A stretch of 64,000 bases of DNA, taken from NCBI GenBank assembly GCA_018398805.1, contig JAGFBZ010002033.1:186001-250000 (forward strand), read 5' to 3'. The translations under genes and the position numbers were made by a program. Positions 50,205-61,459 of the stretch are shown here, one piece after another. The notes beneath the pieces are model-generated. The model had not been told where the DNA came from, ran no database searches, and saw nothing but the letters and a program-made list of their open reading frames with translations. How positions within the stretch are numbered: the first letter of the stretch is position 1; the number at the start of each line of letters is the position of its first letter. The stretch comes from Hirundichthys speculiger. Taxonomy: Eukaryota; Chordata; Actinopteri; Beloniformes; Exocoetidae.

Positions 50205-50965
50205 AAGCCTGAATTGTAATCAGCTGAATTTGTATACCAGCAAATCCAGCTGCTTACATGTGCACCATTTCTATTCTGAGATGTTTCAACTCTTATTTTA
50301 GAAAGAAATTTTAAAAAAATAATCAGACTTGAAAGTTCAGCAGGTCATTGGCAGAAAGGTCAGAAGAAGAATCAGTTTCAGGATCAAATGGTTAATTCTT
50401 CTGATAAAAAGGAAGTGATTACAATATGTAAAAGTCATAAGCCTCTTGGCTTATCTGCTCATGTCTCCTTCACTGGACTCAATTTCCTTACCTATAATTT
50501 GACAGATACAGAATCTTCCCTGGTATGGCTAACTTTAATTGGCTCTCATTAACTCAAATAGAAAACGAGATCAAAGACGCAGCATATCTACAGCAGATAA
50601 GGGAGAGTAGCTGCCTGAAAAGCACTAAGGAGTAAAGAATGCCGTAATGAGACCTTCATGTTTTGTACTCGCCGCTTACTTTAACTCATGCATGCATTTA
50701 AATAACGGCACAGTTGTCTCAACAGCGATTTTATCTCCCATCTCAAGGAGCATGCATAAACTTCTTTCTTTCTCTCCTTTTTGGTACTGAGAGTGGCTGG
50801 GCACCCCAACACACATGCACACAGCCTTTCAAATCCTTCTGAATTCAATTACAAGTACTTTCTTTTGCTTTAATACCACCAGGTTGACTGAGCGTGTTCT
50901 TGTTGCATTGAAGTCTGCACAGAACAAAATGGCCCTCTAATCCTCGTCTCTGAGTGTGCGTGCAG

Positions 50966-51097
50966 ACCGCTCACCAACTCATCCATCACTTTATGCTGTG
51001 ACCATCCTCCTCAGTGATGTGGTGGGATTTATTCAAAGCCACATCACTCCAGCACAGGTGGCGTCCATGTTGAGCACCATGTATGACACACTGAGTG
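50966..51097 (+). pseudogene. Guanylate (class III) cyclase catalytic-domain exon, probably a relic
   Basis: Between an acceptor (GCGTGCAG) and a donor (AGTG then GTGAGA) an open 132-base exon encodes YAVTILLSDVVGF...ITPAQVASMLSTMYDTL. It aligns with the class III cyclase core VT.LFSDIVGF...C.P.QV..MLN.LYT.FD, including the metal-binding Asp of SD-VVGF. It is about two residues short after GF, and Phe of FSD is Leu. No exon with the second metal Asp (GDAY) is recognised downstream. It therefore looks like an isolated remnant of a soluble or receptor guanylate cyclase gene, although a highly diverged live gene is not excluded. Confidence 0.5.
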
Positions 51098-53190
51098 GTG
51101 AGAAGCAACACTTTTTTGTGTGTGTGTGTGTGCCTTTCCAGTATGTGATATATTTTGTATACACAAGCATTCCAGCTAAGAGTGTTTGTGACCATTCCCA
51201 GATGCATATGTGAAAGGTGTAGGAGCTCAAGAAAAGACTGAGTGTCACGGCCAAATCTGTGAGACGGGCTTGGACATGCTGCGCTTCAGAGATTAGCACA
51301 AAGACCATCATAAGCACCAATAACATGCACACTTGTGTTGCCTGGTAGAAGCTGTATAGACCTGTCTGAGTGTTTATGAATATCCTGTTGCTCTGGTTGC
51401 AGGGAAACACTTGAGGATGATGACGGCAGTTCGAAAGAAAGAAAGAGCAATGAAAACTTTTGAAAACTTAAAAAAGACTAAAACAATTAGAGTTGTGAGA
51501 AAGTAAGGCTGCACAGTGAAATATCATAATGTCTGTGTACATATGACTTTTCTGTGATTTTGCTCTGACAGTTTATGGTCTGTGTTCAGGCAGGAGATGT
51601 AAATCCAGCTCTGGAGCCCCACATTTGGGCAGTTGACAGTGGATCGTTTAATCTTGGAAAGGAGGGGCATCATTACCAAAATGGCCCAGGGTAAAAAAAA
51701 TATCACCATAATAACTCAACTCAATTCAGTTAACTTTCAAAGATAATACTTCATGAATTGAATTGTCAGTGAGTTGTTTGTGCAACAGAGCATTCACTTA
51801 CACATGGAGACACAAAAAATTACAATATGTTTAAAAAAGAGCATGTCTCCACTCAAAATAAATGCATGTTGTTTGTAGTGCCAATGAAGACTGAGGCTTT
51901 GATTTGTGTTATTCTCAAAAGAATAAACGATAATAAAAACTCATTGTTTTGACTCCAGGGAGTCAGGAAACTTTGTATTCTCAGCTACAGGACTTGCATT
52001 TTGATTTGCTGTTTTATCAGTGGGTCTGACGCATGCAGTGTTCATTTCTGAGGAAGCTAATTACAGGTGCCAATCTCAGAAAAAAAGAAAAGGAAAGCCA
52101 GAGTAATTCATTTTTCATAACAGAATTGAAAATCCTGCATTTTCCATTTTGAAAGTTTGTATCCTAATTTGCTTGTGTCATTGAATATTTATGCTCAGAA
52201 TATTTCATGCATTTTTACAACCTCAAATCAGAAATATCTGGGACTTTTTGTTTCCTTTTCCTTTCTTCTTTATTTTGCTTCATTTAATCTGTTAATCTAC
52301 ATTCACTTCTGCATCTCAGGCCTGTAATACATCCCAAAAACGTTGAGACAGGGGTATTTAATGCTTGTTGACGGGTGAAAGAAAAAATAATGATGAGGTG
52401 GTTGTAATGAATATTTGGTGTTCTCTACAGTATTCGTGTGTTCAGGCTACATGCAGTAATTTAGCACAAACAAACATCGTAGCAAAAGACCCACTGATAA
52501 AAAGCAGACTGTACTTTCTGTATGCCTGATTTCATGCTAATAAAATGAGACATAACTGTAATAAACAGTAAAATCAGTTCAGTGTTTACTTTGTTCACAC
52601 ATTCATGTTCGATTTCTCAGATTTTCTGAGGTGGAATTTTGACTTTAAGGCCATTCGGTTTGAACCTTGTGACAAGGAGCTCAGAAAGTGTCTCTTCTGC
52701 ATTGTCAGTTGCACTCTGGGAATTTTCCACCTATTTTTAAAATACTTGCATTTAGCTTATTTCATGAACCCAAAATATTGTAACATGACCAGAGTTCCAC
52801 TCTGCCATTGTCATCTGTTTTAGTAATCAGTATGAAAGGCTCAGCAGTTGCACCCTGTCAAAACATTGACCTCAAAGTATGCACAATCTTTTTTTCCTCT
52901 CTCCTGTTGTTAGACATAGTAGCAACCACACACCCCAGTAAGCATCCACGGGACGGTGGTTTAAAACAGAATCTGATGCAAAGTAGAGAAGAAGGAAGCA
53001 ATCAGTAATTAATTGAGTCGTCTTGGGCATGGCTAGCCTTACCATACTAATGGGTGAAACATTTGTTTTTTTTAGATGTTGAGTGACTAGATGTCCTCTC
53101 ATCAGTCAGTTTCCAATGGCAGCATATCACTGGCCTGATAACAGTGGAGAAGTGGAGCTTCTCTCTTGAACAGAAACACTTGACCTCCTC
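51098..53190. other. Non-coding stretch, no gene recognised
   Basis: Contains a GT repeat near 51118-51133. At 51650-51692 a frame reading LTVDRLILERRGIITKMAQ ends at a GT, but there is no convincing acceptor or known family. Otherwise AT-rich, without supported exons. Confidence 0.35.
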
Positions 53191-53194
53191 TCTC

Positions 53195-53262
53195 GAGCGG
53201 TCTGGGTTAGGATAACCTATCGGGGCAAGGTGCTCCGTGAAGTGGAGGTTATGTGTTTCCAG
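53195..53262 (+). repeat. tRNA-like SINE fragment, copy B
   Basis: GATAACCTATCGGGGCAAGGTGCTCCGTGAAG aligns with copy A at 44380-44447. GAGCGGTCTGGGTTAGG upstream is A-box-like and GGTTATGTGTTTCC is a weak B-box-like segment. Confidence 0.5.
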
Positions 53263-53800
53263 TCTAGGGTGGAGCTCCACTTCCCCACGTTCTGCAGGCA
53301 GACCCTTCTCAGATTGGTAGCTGTTTCAGGAAGAGCATAGGCTCAACTCCCAAGTTCAAGTAAGAAAGTTCATGTCCCCGTGACCCTGCATAGAATTAAG
53401 TGGGCATAGATGATGGATGTGATGCAAAATGTGAACATTTTGGGAGGTTTTATGCCTTTGGAAAGTTTAAGTAATTTTTGTATTAAAAAGTGTTAATTTC
53501 CAAATTGTTTTGCCAGACACAGGATTCGTCATTTCCTGCTGCTGTGTTCTGCTGCATCTTCTAAATGTGACATCTTCATCATTCTGACCCTCTTCTGTCC
53601 TTCTCCTCTCTACCCTGCATATTGCACACGGCTCATCGTTCTGCAAAACACAGTCAATTGCACAATGAAATCATTTGTCAGCTCAACGGAAATAAAATGA
53701 GATGTCTGCAGAGAACTGAGTGGATCCATTTGTTGTTGTTGTTTTTCTCAAAAGCATCTGCATACAAACTCACATTTGTTTTTTCATGTATTTTCAGGCT

Positions 53801-53806
53801 TTTATT
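53801..53806 (-). terminator. Poly(A) signal (AATAAA on minus strand)
   Basis: TTTATT on the plus strand is AATAAA for the minus-strand membrane-protein gene, about 215 bases after its stop codon. Confidence 0.6.
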
Positions 53807-54021
53807 GAGCACAATTCACTTTAGACATAGAGATGCAGTACAAAATCTGTCAGACAATCCTTTTATACCTCTTTTATGTTAGCTTTAAAATGCCTTCTCA
53901 TTGATTGCTTTTTGTGACAGACAATTTTTACTGCATGGCAGGCTGAAATAAGTACAGATAAACATGGGAGTTACACCAAAATCATATCTCCTTTTTAATC
54001 CCTTTTTCCTTCTCCAGTGAG

Positions 54022-54351
54022 TCAGATAACATTAACCACTGACTGGTTTTCAGATGAACTGCACTTATAGGTGGCGTCCTCTGGATCCAGGCTACATCCG
54101 CTGGCTCTGTGTGAGTCTTTATGTGATGAGCCGATGGAGCAGTGGAAGCAGAAGGCATAGAAGAAGGCCAGCAGGAGCAGGAGGCAGACGACACAGAAAA
54201 TAACAACGATCAGGATGGCGTGTGGTTCCATGTGCTGCTTGTCCTGTGGCAGAGGTGAGGCTGTTGTCAGGAGGCTGAGAGACGTCTGCGTCACATTCAC
54301 ACTGGTGGGCACCTTTGGCTTCACAGATGCCAGGTACGTGACTACTGGCAT
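54022..54351 (-). CDS. Small single-pass membrane protein, unrecognised family (109 aa)
   Basis: ATG at 54351 in good context (A at -3) opens a 109-codon frame ending TGA at 54024-54022. Residues 1-42 are Ser/Thr/Pro-rich with one N-glycosylation sequon (NVT at 19-21). Residues about 45-67 form one strongly hydrophobic helix (ILIVVIFCVVCLLLLLAFFY). The tail (about 40 residues) carries CFHC, then a Ser-rich cytosolic-type segment with DPEDATYK. No signal peptide is evident, so a type III/Nout topology is plausible. Gene structure supports reality: a 5' non-coding exon with a perfect donor (CAG then GTAAGA, 54641/54640), a polypyrimidine acceptor (TTTTTAAG then GAG, 54399), no upstream ATG in exon 2, and a poly(A) signal at 53806. 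An RFX X-box lies at 54778-54791. I do not recognise the family. A ciliary role is inferred only from the X-box and the arl3 neighbour. Confidence 0.7.
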   Translation of the reverse strand: MPVVTYLASVKPKVPTSVNVTQTSLSLLTTASPLPQDKQHMEPHAILIVVIFCVVCLLLLLAFFYAFCFHCSIGSSHKDSHRASGCSLDPEDATYKCSSSENQSVVNVI

Positions 54352-54640
54352 GATGGGAGGATGTGTTTCCTCTGTGTGTTTAGAAGATTATGTTGGCTCC
54401 TTAAAAAGAGAAACATTTTTCATAAGTTATTTCACCACATGCACTAATGGGAACACATTATTAAGGTGATGCGTGTAGAAATCAGTTCAAAATGAATTTA
54501 AAAGCAATATAATGATGCACACAAAGCAATTTTGTGAAGCCCTAAGCATAACGGTCTGCCATTTTTCATTTAAGCAACATCTTTCTATGTTGTATGTTTC
54601 AAAGTTGTAGGTTAATTTTCTTTGCGTCTTTTGTTCTTAC

Positions 54641-54750
54641 CTGCAGTGCGTAATGGCAATGTTGCTGTCCAGTCTGGCTGTGCTGGATTCAGTGTTTCTT
54701 TTGGTAAGCACAGCTTTGGAAAATGAGGGAAATGGAGGACAAAAGAGGGA
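54641..54750 (-). other. Putative non-coding first exon of the membrane-protein gene
   Basis: Minus-strand sequence ends CGCACTGCAG and is followed by GTAAGAAC (donor at 54641/54640). The upstream limit is not defined by sequence and is set roughly. The nearest downstream acceptor in the same direction is at 54399, just before the coding exon. Confidence 0.5.
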
Positions 54751-54777
54751 GGGCTGGAGGACCGTGAATAACAGGGA

Positions 54778-54791
54778 GTTTCCATGGCAAC
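54778..54791. promoter_or_regulatory. RFX X-box motif
   Basis: GTTTCCATGGCAAC fits the palindromic X-box GTTNCCATGGNAAC at every defined position. X-boxes bound by RFX factors mark promoters of ciliary genes and usually lie within about 150 bases of the start of transcription. This one lies about 140 bases upstream of the donor of the putative first exon of the 109-aa membrane-protein gene. Confidence 0.7.
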
Positions 54792-54799
54792 ACTAGCTA

Positions 54800-56630
54800 A
54801 GGGGCCACCAACATGGGAGTGACATATTATTTTAAGATGATATTTTATGCTCTACAAGTAAAGATATGTGTACATCTTTATTCCAGTAAGAGATTCATTA
54901 GTTTAAAATATTTAAAGGGTTGACCCTAAAAAAAAAAAAAAAAATGAAGCCAAATCACCTGAATACATTTAATAATTTGAGTTTTTAATTTATTGGAAAA
55001 TATCACAGAGACTTATTGCTGTTAAATCACCACAATTATAGAATAAGAAAGTGCCAAATAATTCATTTTCAAATTGCAACCAGAGACTCATCAGTTATGC
55101 GATTAATTAGACACTTCACCTGTTGCCAATGAAAGCAGCACTGAGCAGCATCAGGAGACGGTAACACCCCCCACCACCACCCTGCACCGCCTGGGCTGTC
55201 TCGTCTCTTTCGAACTCTGATAATGATCCTTTTTTCTTTTTCTTTTTTCACAAATTGTGATTGGTTTGGAACAAGCCCCCTGCTGTTATCCCTCAAAAAA
55301 ATTGCAGCCAAAAAGTGTTTTGGGGCTGCTCTTAATTTCAGTTTCCATAGAGATGATTCAATTCTTCATCCAATATTCAGCTATTTTATTATCAGTTACC
55401 AAGTAGACCAAAAACCTTTCTATTTTTTTTTTTTTTTGTATAACTACTCAGAAAATAGGAGAAATGTAATAATTTGCATAACTTAATGTGGAAAAGGACA
55501 CAAAATAAAGTCAAGCGGCTGATGTGATTTTTAGTGTTTTCAGGTGGTTAATTACAGCTCCAGAGGACAGAAACAAAGGGTTCCTTCCAGGAAAATTGAA
55601 GTGAGGTAGAGCCAAAATGGAAGCTGGCCTTAACATACACCAAGGCCAGTCAAAAAAAACAAACATGTGAAGAATGATCCCTGAGGTGGTGTGGGCATCA
55701 AGATCTGAAGGATCTCTGACAGCTGCCTTGCATAGAAATGAGCCGGCGGAGGAAGAGCTCAAAAATCAAGGACCTTAAGAATCATTTATGATTTCTCAAA
55801 GTAGATTTCAAAGCAGGATCTTTCCTCGAAGACCATCAGTATTTGCATTTCTGCTGAAGAAGTAACTGCATTCACGCCTGGATGTGATAAGTTTAATGGG
55901 GCCAACTGTCTCTGAAAAATTGACGATGACAGTCGCACTGCTGCAAGACAGACAACAAGCAATGTAATAGTGGCAGAATTAATTCATAAAACGCTTGAGA
56001 AAAAGCTTCCCTGCTGAATTTAAGTCAGCCTCTCTGCATGTAATTTAATTTCCTGAACTGTTTACTCGGCTATGCCGTTGAGAGTTGATATTGTGTATTG
56101 TCATCTCGTGTGAGTGCGTAATTGTAAACTATTCTCTTTAAGACTTGCTGTTCTGTTTGCTTTTTTGTCACAGCAAAATATAAACAGTTGCCATTTTAGA
56201 GAGGAAATAAAACAAGATGACAGCTGAACAGGAGCAGACTGGTTTGTTATTGGTATTCTTGTCACTCGGCGAAGTATTTACAGTCACATTCATGCATTTT
56301 CTGTCACTGACAATTCTTAAAGCTCTTATTTGGCCATTAATGTGACTGTCTGTCTTGTCTGTCAATGTGGCTATGAAAATATATGCAACAGGAGAATATA
56401 ATTATATTTGATTTCAAAACAAGAACACCAGATAGCGGAAATGACTATTTTACTATCAAAAATCTTAACACATACTTTACACACACTGAACTGTTGTCTA
56501 TGTAACTGGTGAACTGTAACTGTGACATACACATTTAGCTTGGTTTTCTCAGTGTTTAAAGGAGTATCACTGGGATAAAGAGACCACAAACATACATTTT
56601 TGAGGATAAAACAAGGTTAAATAAATTCCT
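54800..56630. other. Non-coding stretch between membrane-protein gene and arl3
   Basis: A-tract near 54930-54944, a T-tract near 55423-55437 and otherwise AT-rich sequence. No exon is supported on either strand. Confidence 0.4.
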
Positions 56631-56654
56631 AATTTGATTACTGTACCTAGCATG

Positions 56655-56660
56655 TTTATT
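56655..56660 (-). terminator. Poly(A) signal for arl3 (AATAAA on minus strand)
   Basis: TTTATT on the plus strand gives AATAAA about 190 bases after the arl3 stop codon. Confidence 0.55.
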
Positions 56661-56846
56661 CATATTTGCTACATTTTCAAAATATCCATAAAAATGACAC
56701 AAATTGTAAAAACAAAATTATCTTTCAAATCTATGTGGAGAGCTGGATGTGTGATAGGTGAGGTCTGCCGACAAACACATTTTTTAATCCATGACGTGAC
56801 GCCGGTTCTCTGTTTGACTCTGGTCCGTTTTGTTTAGAGCGGTGTT

Positions 56847-59800
56847 TCACTTCTTCTTGTTCACAATGTTGTTGCAAATCCAGTTCATGCCATCCTGTCG
56901 ATGAGATAGAAAATAAACTAATTATTGTCTGTTTACTATCCTTTTTCCACAAAGATATTTCAAACTGATTTTTAGCCCAGTGTTGCATGTTAGAAAGGCA
57001 GGGAGCACCTTTATGTGGCTAGCTAGATCCCACCTGAGGGGGGGGGGTGAGGGCGTCTGTGTTGTGTCTGACCTGAACTCCCTCCCCGGACATGGCTGAG
57101 CAGGCCTGAATCTGCCACTCACGGTCCCGGTATGTATGCAGGTTGAGTCCCTCAGCGATTTCGCTGGCCGGTGATGCTGTAGCCAGATCCTGCTTGTTAG
57201 CAAAGATGAGCACTGGAACGCCCTTTAAATTCTCCTCATCGATCAGTTCAGACAGCTCCTACACAGACAACCTTTGTTAGTTACCACCAAAACATGTTAA
57301 CTCCATGAGGAGATAACATCACAGATCAGAGGGGCATCTTTTTGTTTTTTTTACTTCCCATGTCCTTGACACGTAAAGTTAATACTTTATGGTAACCTCT
57401 GAAGACTACAAGTGCTTTGGTCAAATATTGAAATCATTCTTTATATTACAAGTGTTGCTGGATTCTTGACCTCTTGAGTAACAATAATGCTAATGACAGT
57501 TCCAAAGTATGATATAATAAAACATCTATTCACTCTGCAGAAAACCAGGTTCAGTTTAATATGATCTTTTTAAGAGGCACAAAAGGTGCTTTGCAAGTTT
57601 TAGCTCAGCGGGTCCCCCTTTAGGTGCGAAGGTTAAATCGCATTTAAGACACTGTCTACTCTTGTTTTTTTCTGTCTTTACTTTCTCCTCTTAGCCATGT
57701 CTACCATGATGCCCACAGAAGCCATGTGAGATAGGTTTATCATTGCTTATTTGTGACAGAGCTGTAATGTTTTTGCAACAGGTGGGAAGGTTAGTCGCTT
57801 TTTTGCCAATAGAAAGACTATGACCACCCTTCCTGAAAGGAATTTAAATTTTTTGAACATTTGAATATGAGCTGATTTGCTTAACTCTTGACCAACAGAT
57901 ACAATGTATTAAAATAAAAACCTAAATAAATACTTGGATATGCCTCCATTCAAGTCTGTGTTAAGGAAACATACAAGCATTTGAATCTTAATCTCAATGC
58001 AAATCATAATTCTAAGTTTGTGTTTCTTGTCAGAATGTATATACAAGCTCACCAGTCCCGTCTCCTCAAACCGCTTCTTGTCAGCGCTGTCAATAACATA
58101 AATCTAAAAGACAAGAAACATTACATTGATATCATATAAACATTCACAGGACCTCAGTATTATACAATTGCCAGACATTTACTGTCTCAACTATCTCAAA
58201 GGCTGACACTAAAAAAAAAAAACAAACAAAAAAACAGGTTCCTTTATGAAAGTGATATAGGTTATAGATTGTCACAGATTAACGCTTCAGTGATAAGAGG
58301 AGAAACTGAATTAAAATGACAAAGCATTTGAAAAGACTCACCAGCAGGTCTGTGTTTTCTAGGTACTTTTTCCAGAAGGGCCTGATCTTTCTCTGTCCTC
58401 CAATGTCCCAAACATTGAGTTTCATGCCATGAGAGGCAACACTCTTTATGTTGAAGCCCTAAAGTAAAAAATAAAGGAATAATCATCACTCCCCTCAAGT
58501 TAAAACTGTTCCAACTCTGTGGCAGTGTACAAGATCACAAGTGTCGTGTCGTAACTGAGAGAGTGACGTGCTCTAAGTGTTTATGAGGATGGAGTCAGTG
58601 TGTTAATCTGTCGCCTTTTTTCATAACACAGAGTTGTATAACAACTTTATCCTGAGGGGCAGCTGAGGAGCAAGTCTGAGGATAAGTCCAAAAGGATCAA
58701 GTGAAATGTATGGACAAATGTGTCAAGTCTCATTTAGCTCCATGGTGACTGTTGCCATGTTGTACTGGACCGCATCCTCTGTGCCCGGGTGAGCTGTCAC
58801 ACTCGTCCAGGACCTGGCAGGGCGTCAATTATTTTCACGGAAGGATGTCAGATAATTATATGAGAGATGATTAGACCAGAGCGAGATGATGAAAATAAGG
58901 AACCCTGCCATCTTCCAAGAAAATGTGTTGAGAGCATGCAGATTAGGTTTACGTCCTGATCAAAGGTTATTTAAAGGAATGATCTGCCATCCTTGCATCA
59001 CTATTTCATGGCTGAGTGGTTAAACCGTGTATAGTGCGAGGCTGAAGATAGTGGCTTAAAGTATTACGGAACCAAACACTGAAAATCTTGACTCAGACAA
59101 GAAATCCCTCATAAAAAAAATAAAAAAAAACTCATATAGAGAAGACACATTTGTTAACTAAATATTCATAGAATATTTATGGCAGACACATCCTCTTTTA
59201 TCTAAAATAATATTAACTTGTATTTTACTTATTCAGTTCTTTCTGTGTGTGTGTCACACAGTGATGGGATGGCACTTATCTAACTATGGTGTGCAGCTTC
59301 TGGTCTTTAAGAGTTTTATTTCTGACCTGTGTTGGTGTGATAGTGTTCACATCTTCAGAGGCGAGGCTTTTCAGCAGAGTGGTCTTTCCTGCATTGTCCA
59401 AACCCAGGAGTACAATCCTGACCTCCTGCTCTGTTGATCCCTTCAGTTTCTCTATGACAGAGAGTAAGCCCTGCAAGACAAGCCACAGACGGGGGAGGGC
59501 AGGTCAGGTGAAATAAAATGTTAAAAACGATGTCATACAGATCATTAAAGGGATTGTAGCCAGCACTCTGGCCATCTTTACTACTTGTATTGTAAATCTA
59601 AGATTAGTAAAGTTTATATAGGACTAGGACAGGTTCAATACAAAATGAGAATTACTAAAATAAAATGACTATCTTAAAAAACAAAAAGTAATGTAAGGGG
59701 ATTATTTGCTTTTGACCAAAACCATGTTTTAGAGAAAAATCCTCTCTTGAGAGGTAAATTAAAAGACAAACATGTCCTCCACCTGGAAACGAATAAAATC

Positions 59801-60382
59801 CCTGTCCTCTTTCAGATCTGAGGTCAAAAAAGCTCTTCTTAAAGCGTTGTCCGGCACATTTGCGTATGCACACTGTATTCCAGCCAACACCATGAAGCTT
59901 CTGTGTGACTACCACCCCCATGCTGTAAAAATTAATCTGATGCTTTTAGAAATGCGCTGGCGTTGATTAGTGCTCCATTCATATAATAGTATGCTGTTTA
60001 ATGTGATTAGTCTGTGAGGTTGCACAACCTCAGACAGTGTAACAAAGCTGTCCACACTGACGAAAAACACTGTAACATTTAAATATTTGGTTCAAAGCAA
60101 CAGATATGGGAGTGCATGTGTGGGTAAGTGTACATCAAAGAGATTCACGGAGGACTATAATCACAGTTACTTTGGACTGACTCGACCTAAGGAACTGAGA
60201 TAATCCATCCTGGTTGAGTGGTGCAACACAAATATAGGACAATACTCACTGGCTCATATTTTGTGAACTTTAACAACCAGTGAGAAACTCTCATTTACAT
60301 TACAATTACTTGTAGATTCACATTTGGTTTTATGAGTCCTGTTGTACGAGATCAGGTCACCTACCTTTTGAGCTTCTCCCAT
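56847..60382 (-). CDS. arl3: ADP-ribosylation factor-like protein 3 (ARL3 family), 6 coding exons
   Basis: Exons in order of translation: 60382-60365, 59470-59327, 58458-58342, 58103-58053, 57258-57073, 56894-56847. All are phase 0 with GT/AG sites and give 187 aa (human ARL3 is 182). GTPase motifs seen: P-loop GLDNAGKT at 29-36, switch I TPTQGFN with Thr53, WDIGGQ at 71-76 with Gln76, NKQD at 131-134 and SA at 164-165. The body [19 protein letters not shown] and the C-terminus [15 protein letters not shown] are ARL3-specific, not ARL2. From family knowledge, ARL3-GTP, activated by ARL13B, releases lipidated cargo from UNC119 and PDE6D inside cilia, and RP2 is its GAP. The first exon encodes only MGEAQK before [11 protein letters not shown], six residues longer than mammalian ARL3. 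This suggests the fish arl3-like (arl3l) paralogue rather than arl3a/b, which I cannot prove. All key residues are intact. Confidence 0.93.
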
Positions 60383-61295
60383 GTTGGTGTGTGTCCTGTG
60401 GCTTGGCTGGAGGGCTGCAGCTACATTCTCCAGTGAAGCTCACACAGGTGTGTCAGCTATCCAGGTCACAAAGGCTAGTTATGCAGAGAATCAACCAGAA
60501 AAATCTCCTTTTTTTTTCCCCCTGTCTCGGTAAACTTGTATACGTTAAGTGATTTGTGTTCATGTGCTATTGTCTACCTGGGCGTCAATTGCTCCTTAGA
60601 GCCACTGTTGGGTTAGTGAGCAGGAAGAGGGGGAGGGTAGATGGGACTGGGATTAAGAGGCCAGAATTAGCCATAGTCATCCATGCAAAGGCCACTCCAT
60701 CCTCCCTCCCCCTCCTTTCTTGGTTCATGCCTCCATCTCCACTTTGCAGTGGCTTTACCTGGATTATCCCCAAGCCACCTGCTAGGGAGGAAACGAAATA
60801 AACACTCCTTCCTGACTATCTCACACAATCAAAAAGAAAAAAAAAAACTTGTCTGCCATATGGCAGAGAGAAAGAACATGTTGTTAATGAAAGACACTGA
60901 GGAGGGGTTAAACTGGCAGCATGCACAGAAGCAGCACATAAACATCAGGATTATTTTAAAGTGTTGAACCGGGAAACTGTTTGTTTTCATTAGGCAAATT
61001 CTCAGACCCCACAAACGACCCACTCCCAGAGAGGAGAGGATGGAATTATTGTTCCATATATCCATTACAGACCCGCCACTATTAAACTGCTTCGTGTAGT
61101 GTGGACTCCTGTGAGTAGAGCATGCAGCAGGATTACTGCGAGAATCTCTGTCCGGCGTCAGGATTAAAACATTTCTAGTCTCTTTTTTTTTAACTGAACA
61201 GGCTAACATGGATGCGGCATTACACTGTGAAAATGACTCCTGCGTATGTTTGTAAGCATGACACACACTTAGATTTAAACAGATATTAAAGAGAC
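60383..61295. other. arl3 5' flank, no other gene seen
   Basis: Contains the arl3 promoter presumably, without a clear TATA box or X-box, plus A/T tracts near 60510-60520, 60835-60847 and 61183-61191. The long minus-strand frame at 60829-61266 has no recognisable domain. Confidence 0.35.
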
Positions 61296-61301
61296 TTTAT
61301 T
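61296..61301 (-). terminator. Poly(A) signal (AATAAA on minus strand)
   Basis: TTTATT on the plus strand reads AATAAA on the minus strand, about 155 bases after the acceptor of the putative terminal exon. Confidence 0.5.
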
Positions 61302-61341
61302 TCTACATCAAACACTACAATAGCCAAAGTATGAAACAAGG

Positions 61342-61456
61342 TCAGTGTTCATGATATTTGGAATGTTTCTCATTCAGAATCATCTTGATGTGTAAGGAAT
61401 TGGACCACCACTCCGCTCCGCCTCTGACCTCTGCTTCCTCCTCTCTTTGTGTTTGG
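61342..61456 (-). CDS. Putative terminal exon of an unidentified minus-strand gene
   Basis: A strong acceptor (CTTTTTATTTTGGCAG) ends at 61457, and the following sequence is open in more than one frame. One frame gives a very basic end, KHKERRKQRSEAERSGGP then a short tail and TGA at 61382-61380. Another stays open to TGA at 61344-61342. An AATAAA follows. The arrangement looks like the last coding exon of a gene entering from the right edge, but I see no upstream exon between 61.5 and 64 kb, and neither frame is recognised. The frame cannot be chosen from this window. Confidence 0.35.
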
Positions 61457-61459
61457 CTG

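Noticed and set aside
51524..51709. Open frames on both strands near 51.6 kb as further cyclase exons
   Set aside because: Neither strand shows the GDAY or other cyclase motifs, and the acceptor side lacks a pyrimidine tract.
58751..58765. GTTGCCATGTTGTAC in an arl3 intron as a second X-box
   Set aside because: Only the left half-site fits; the right half lacks GGNAAC, and it lies in an intron far from the start.
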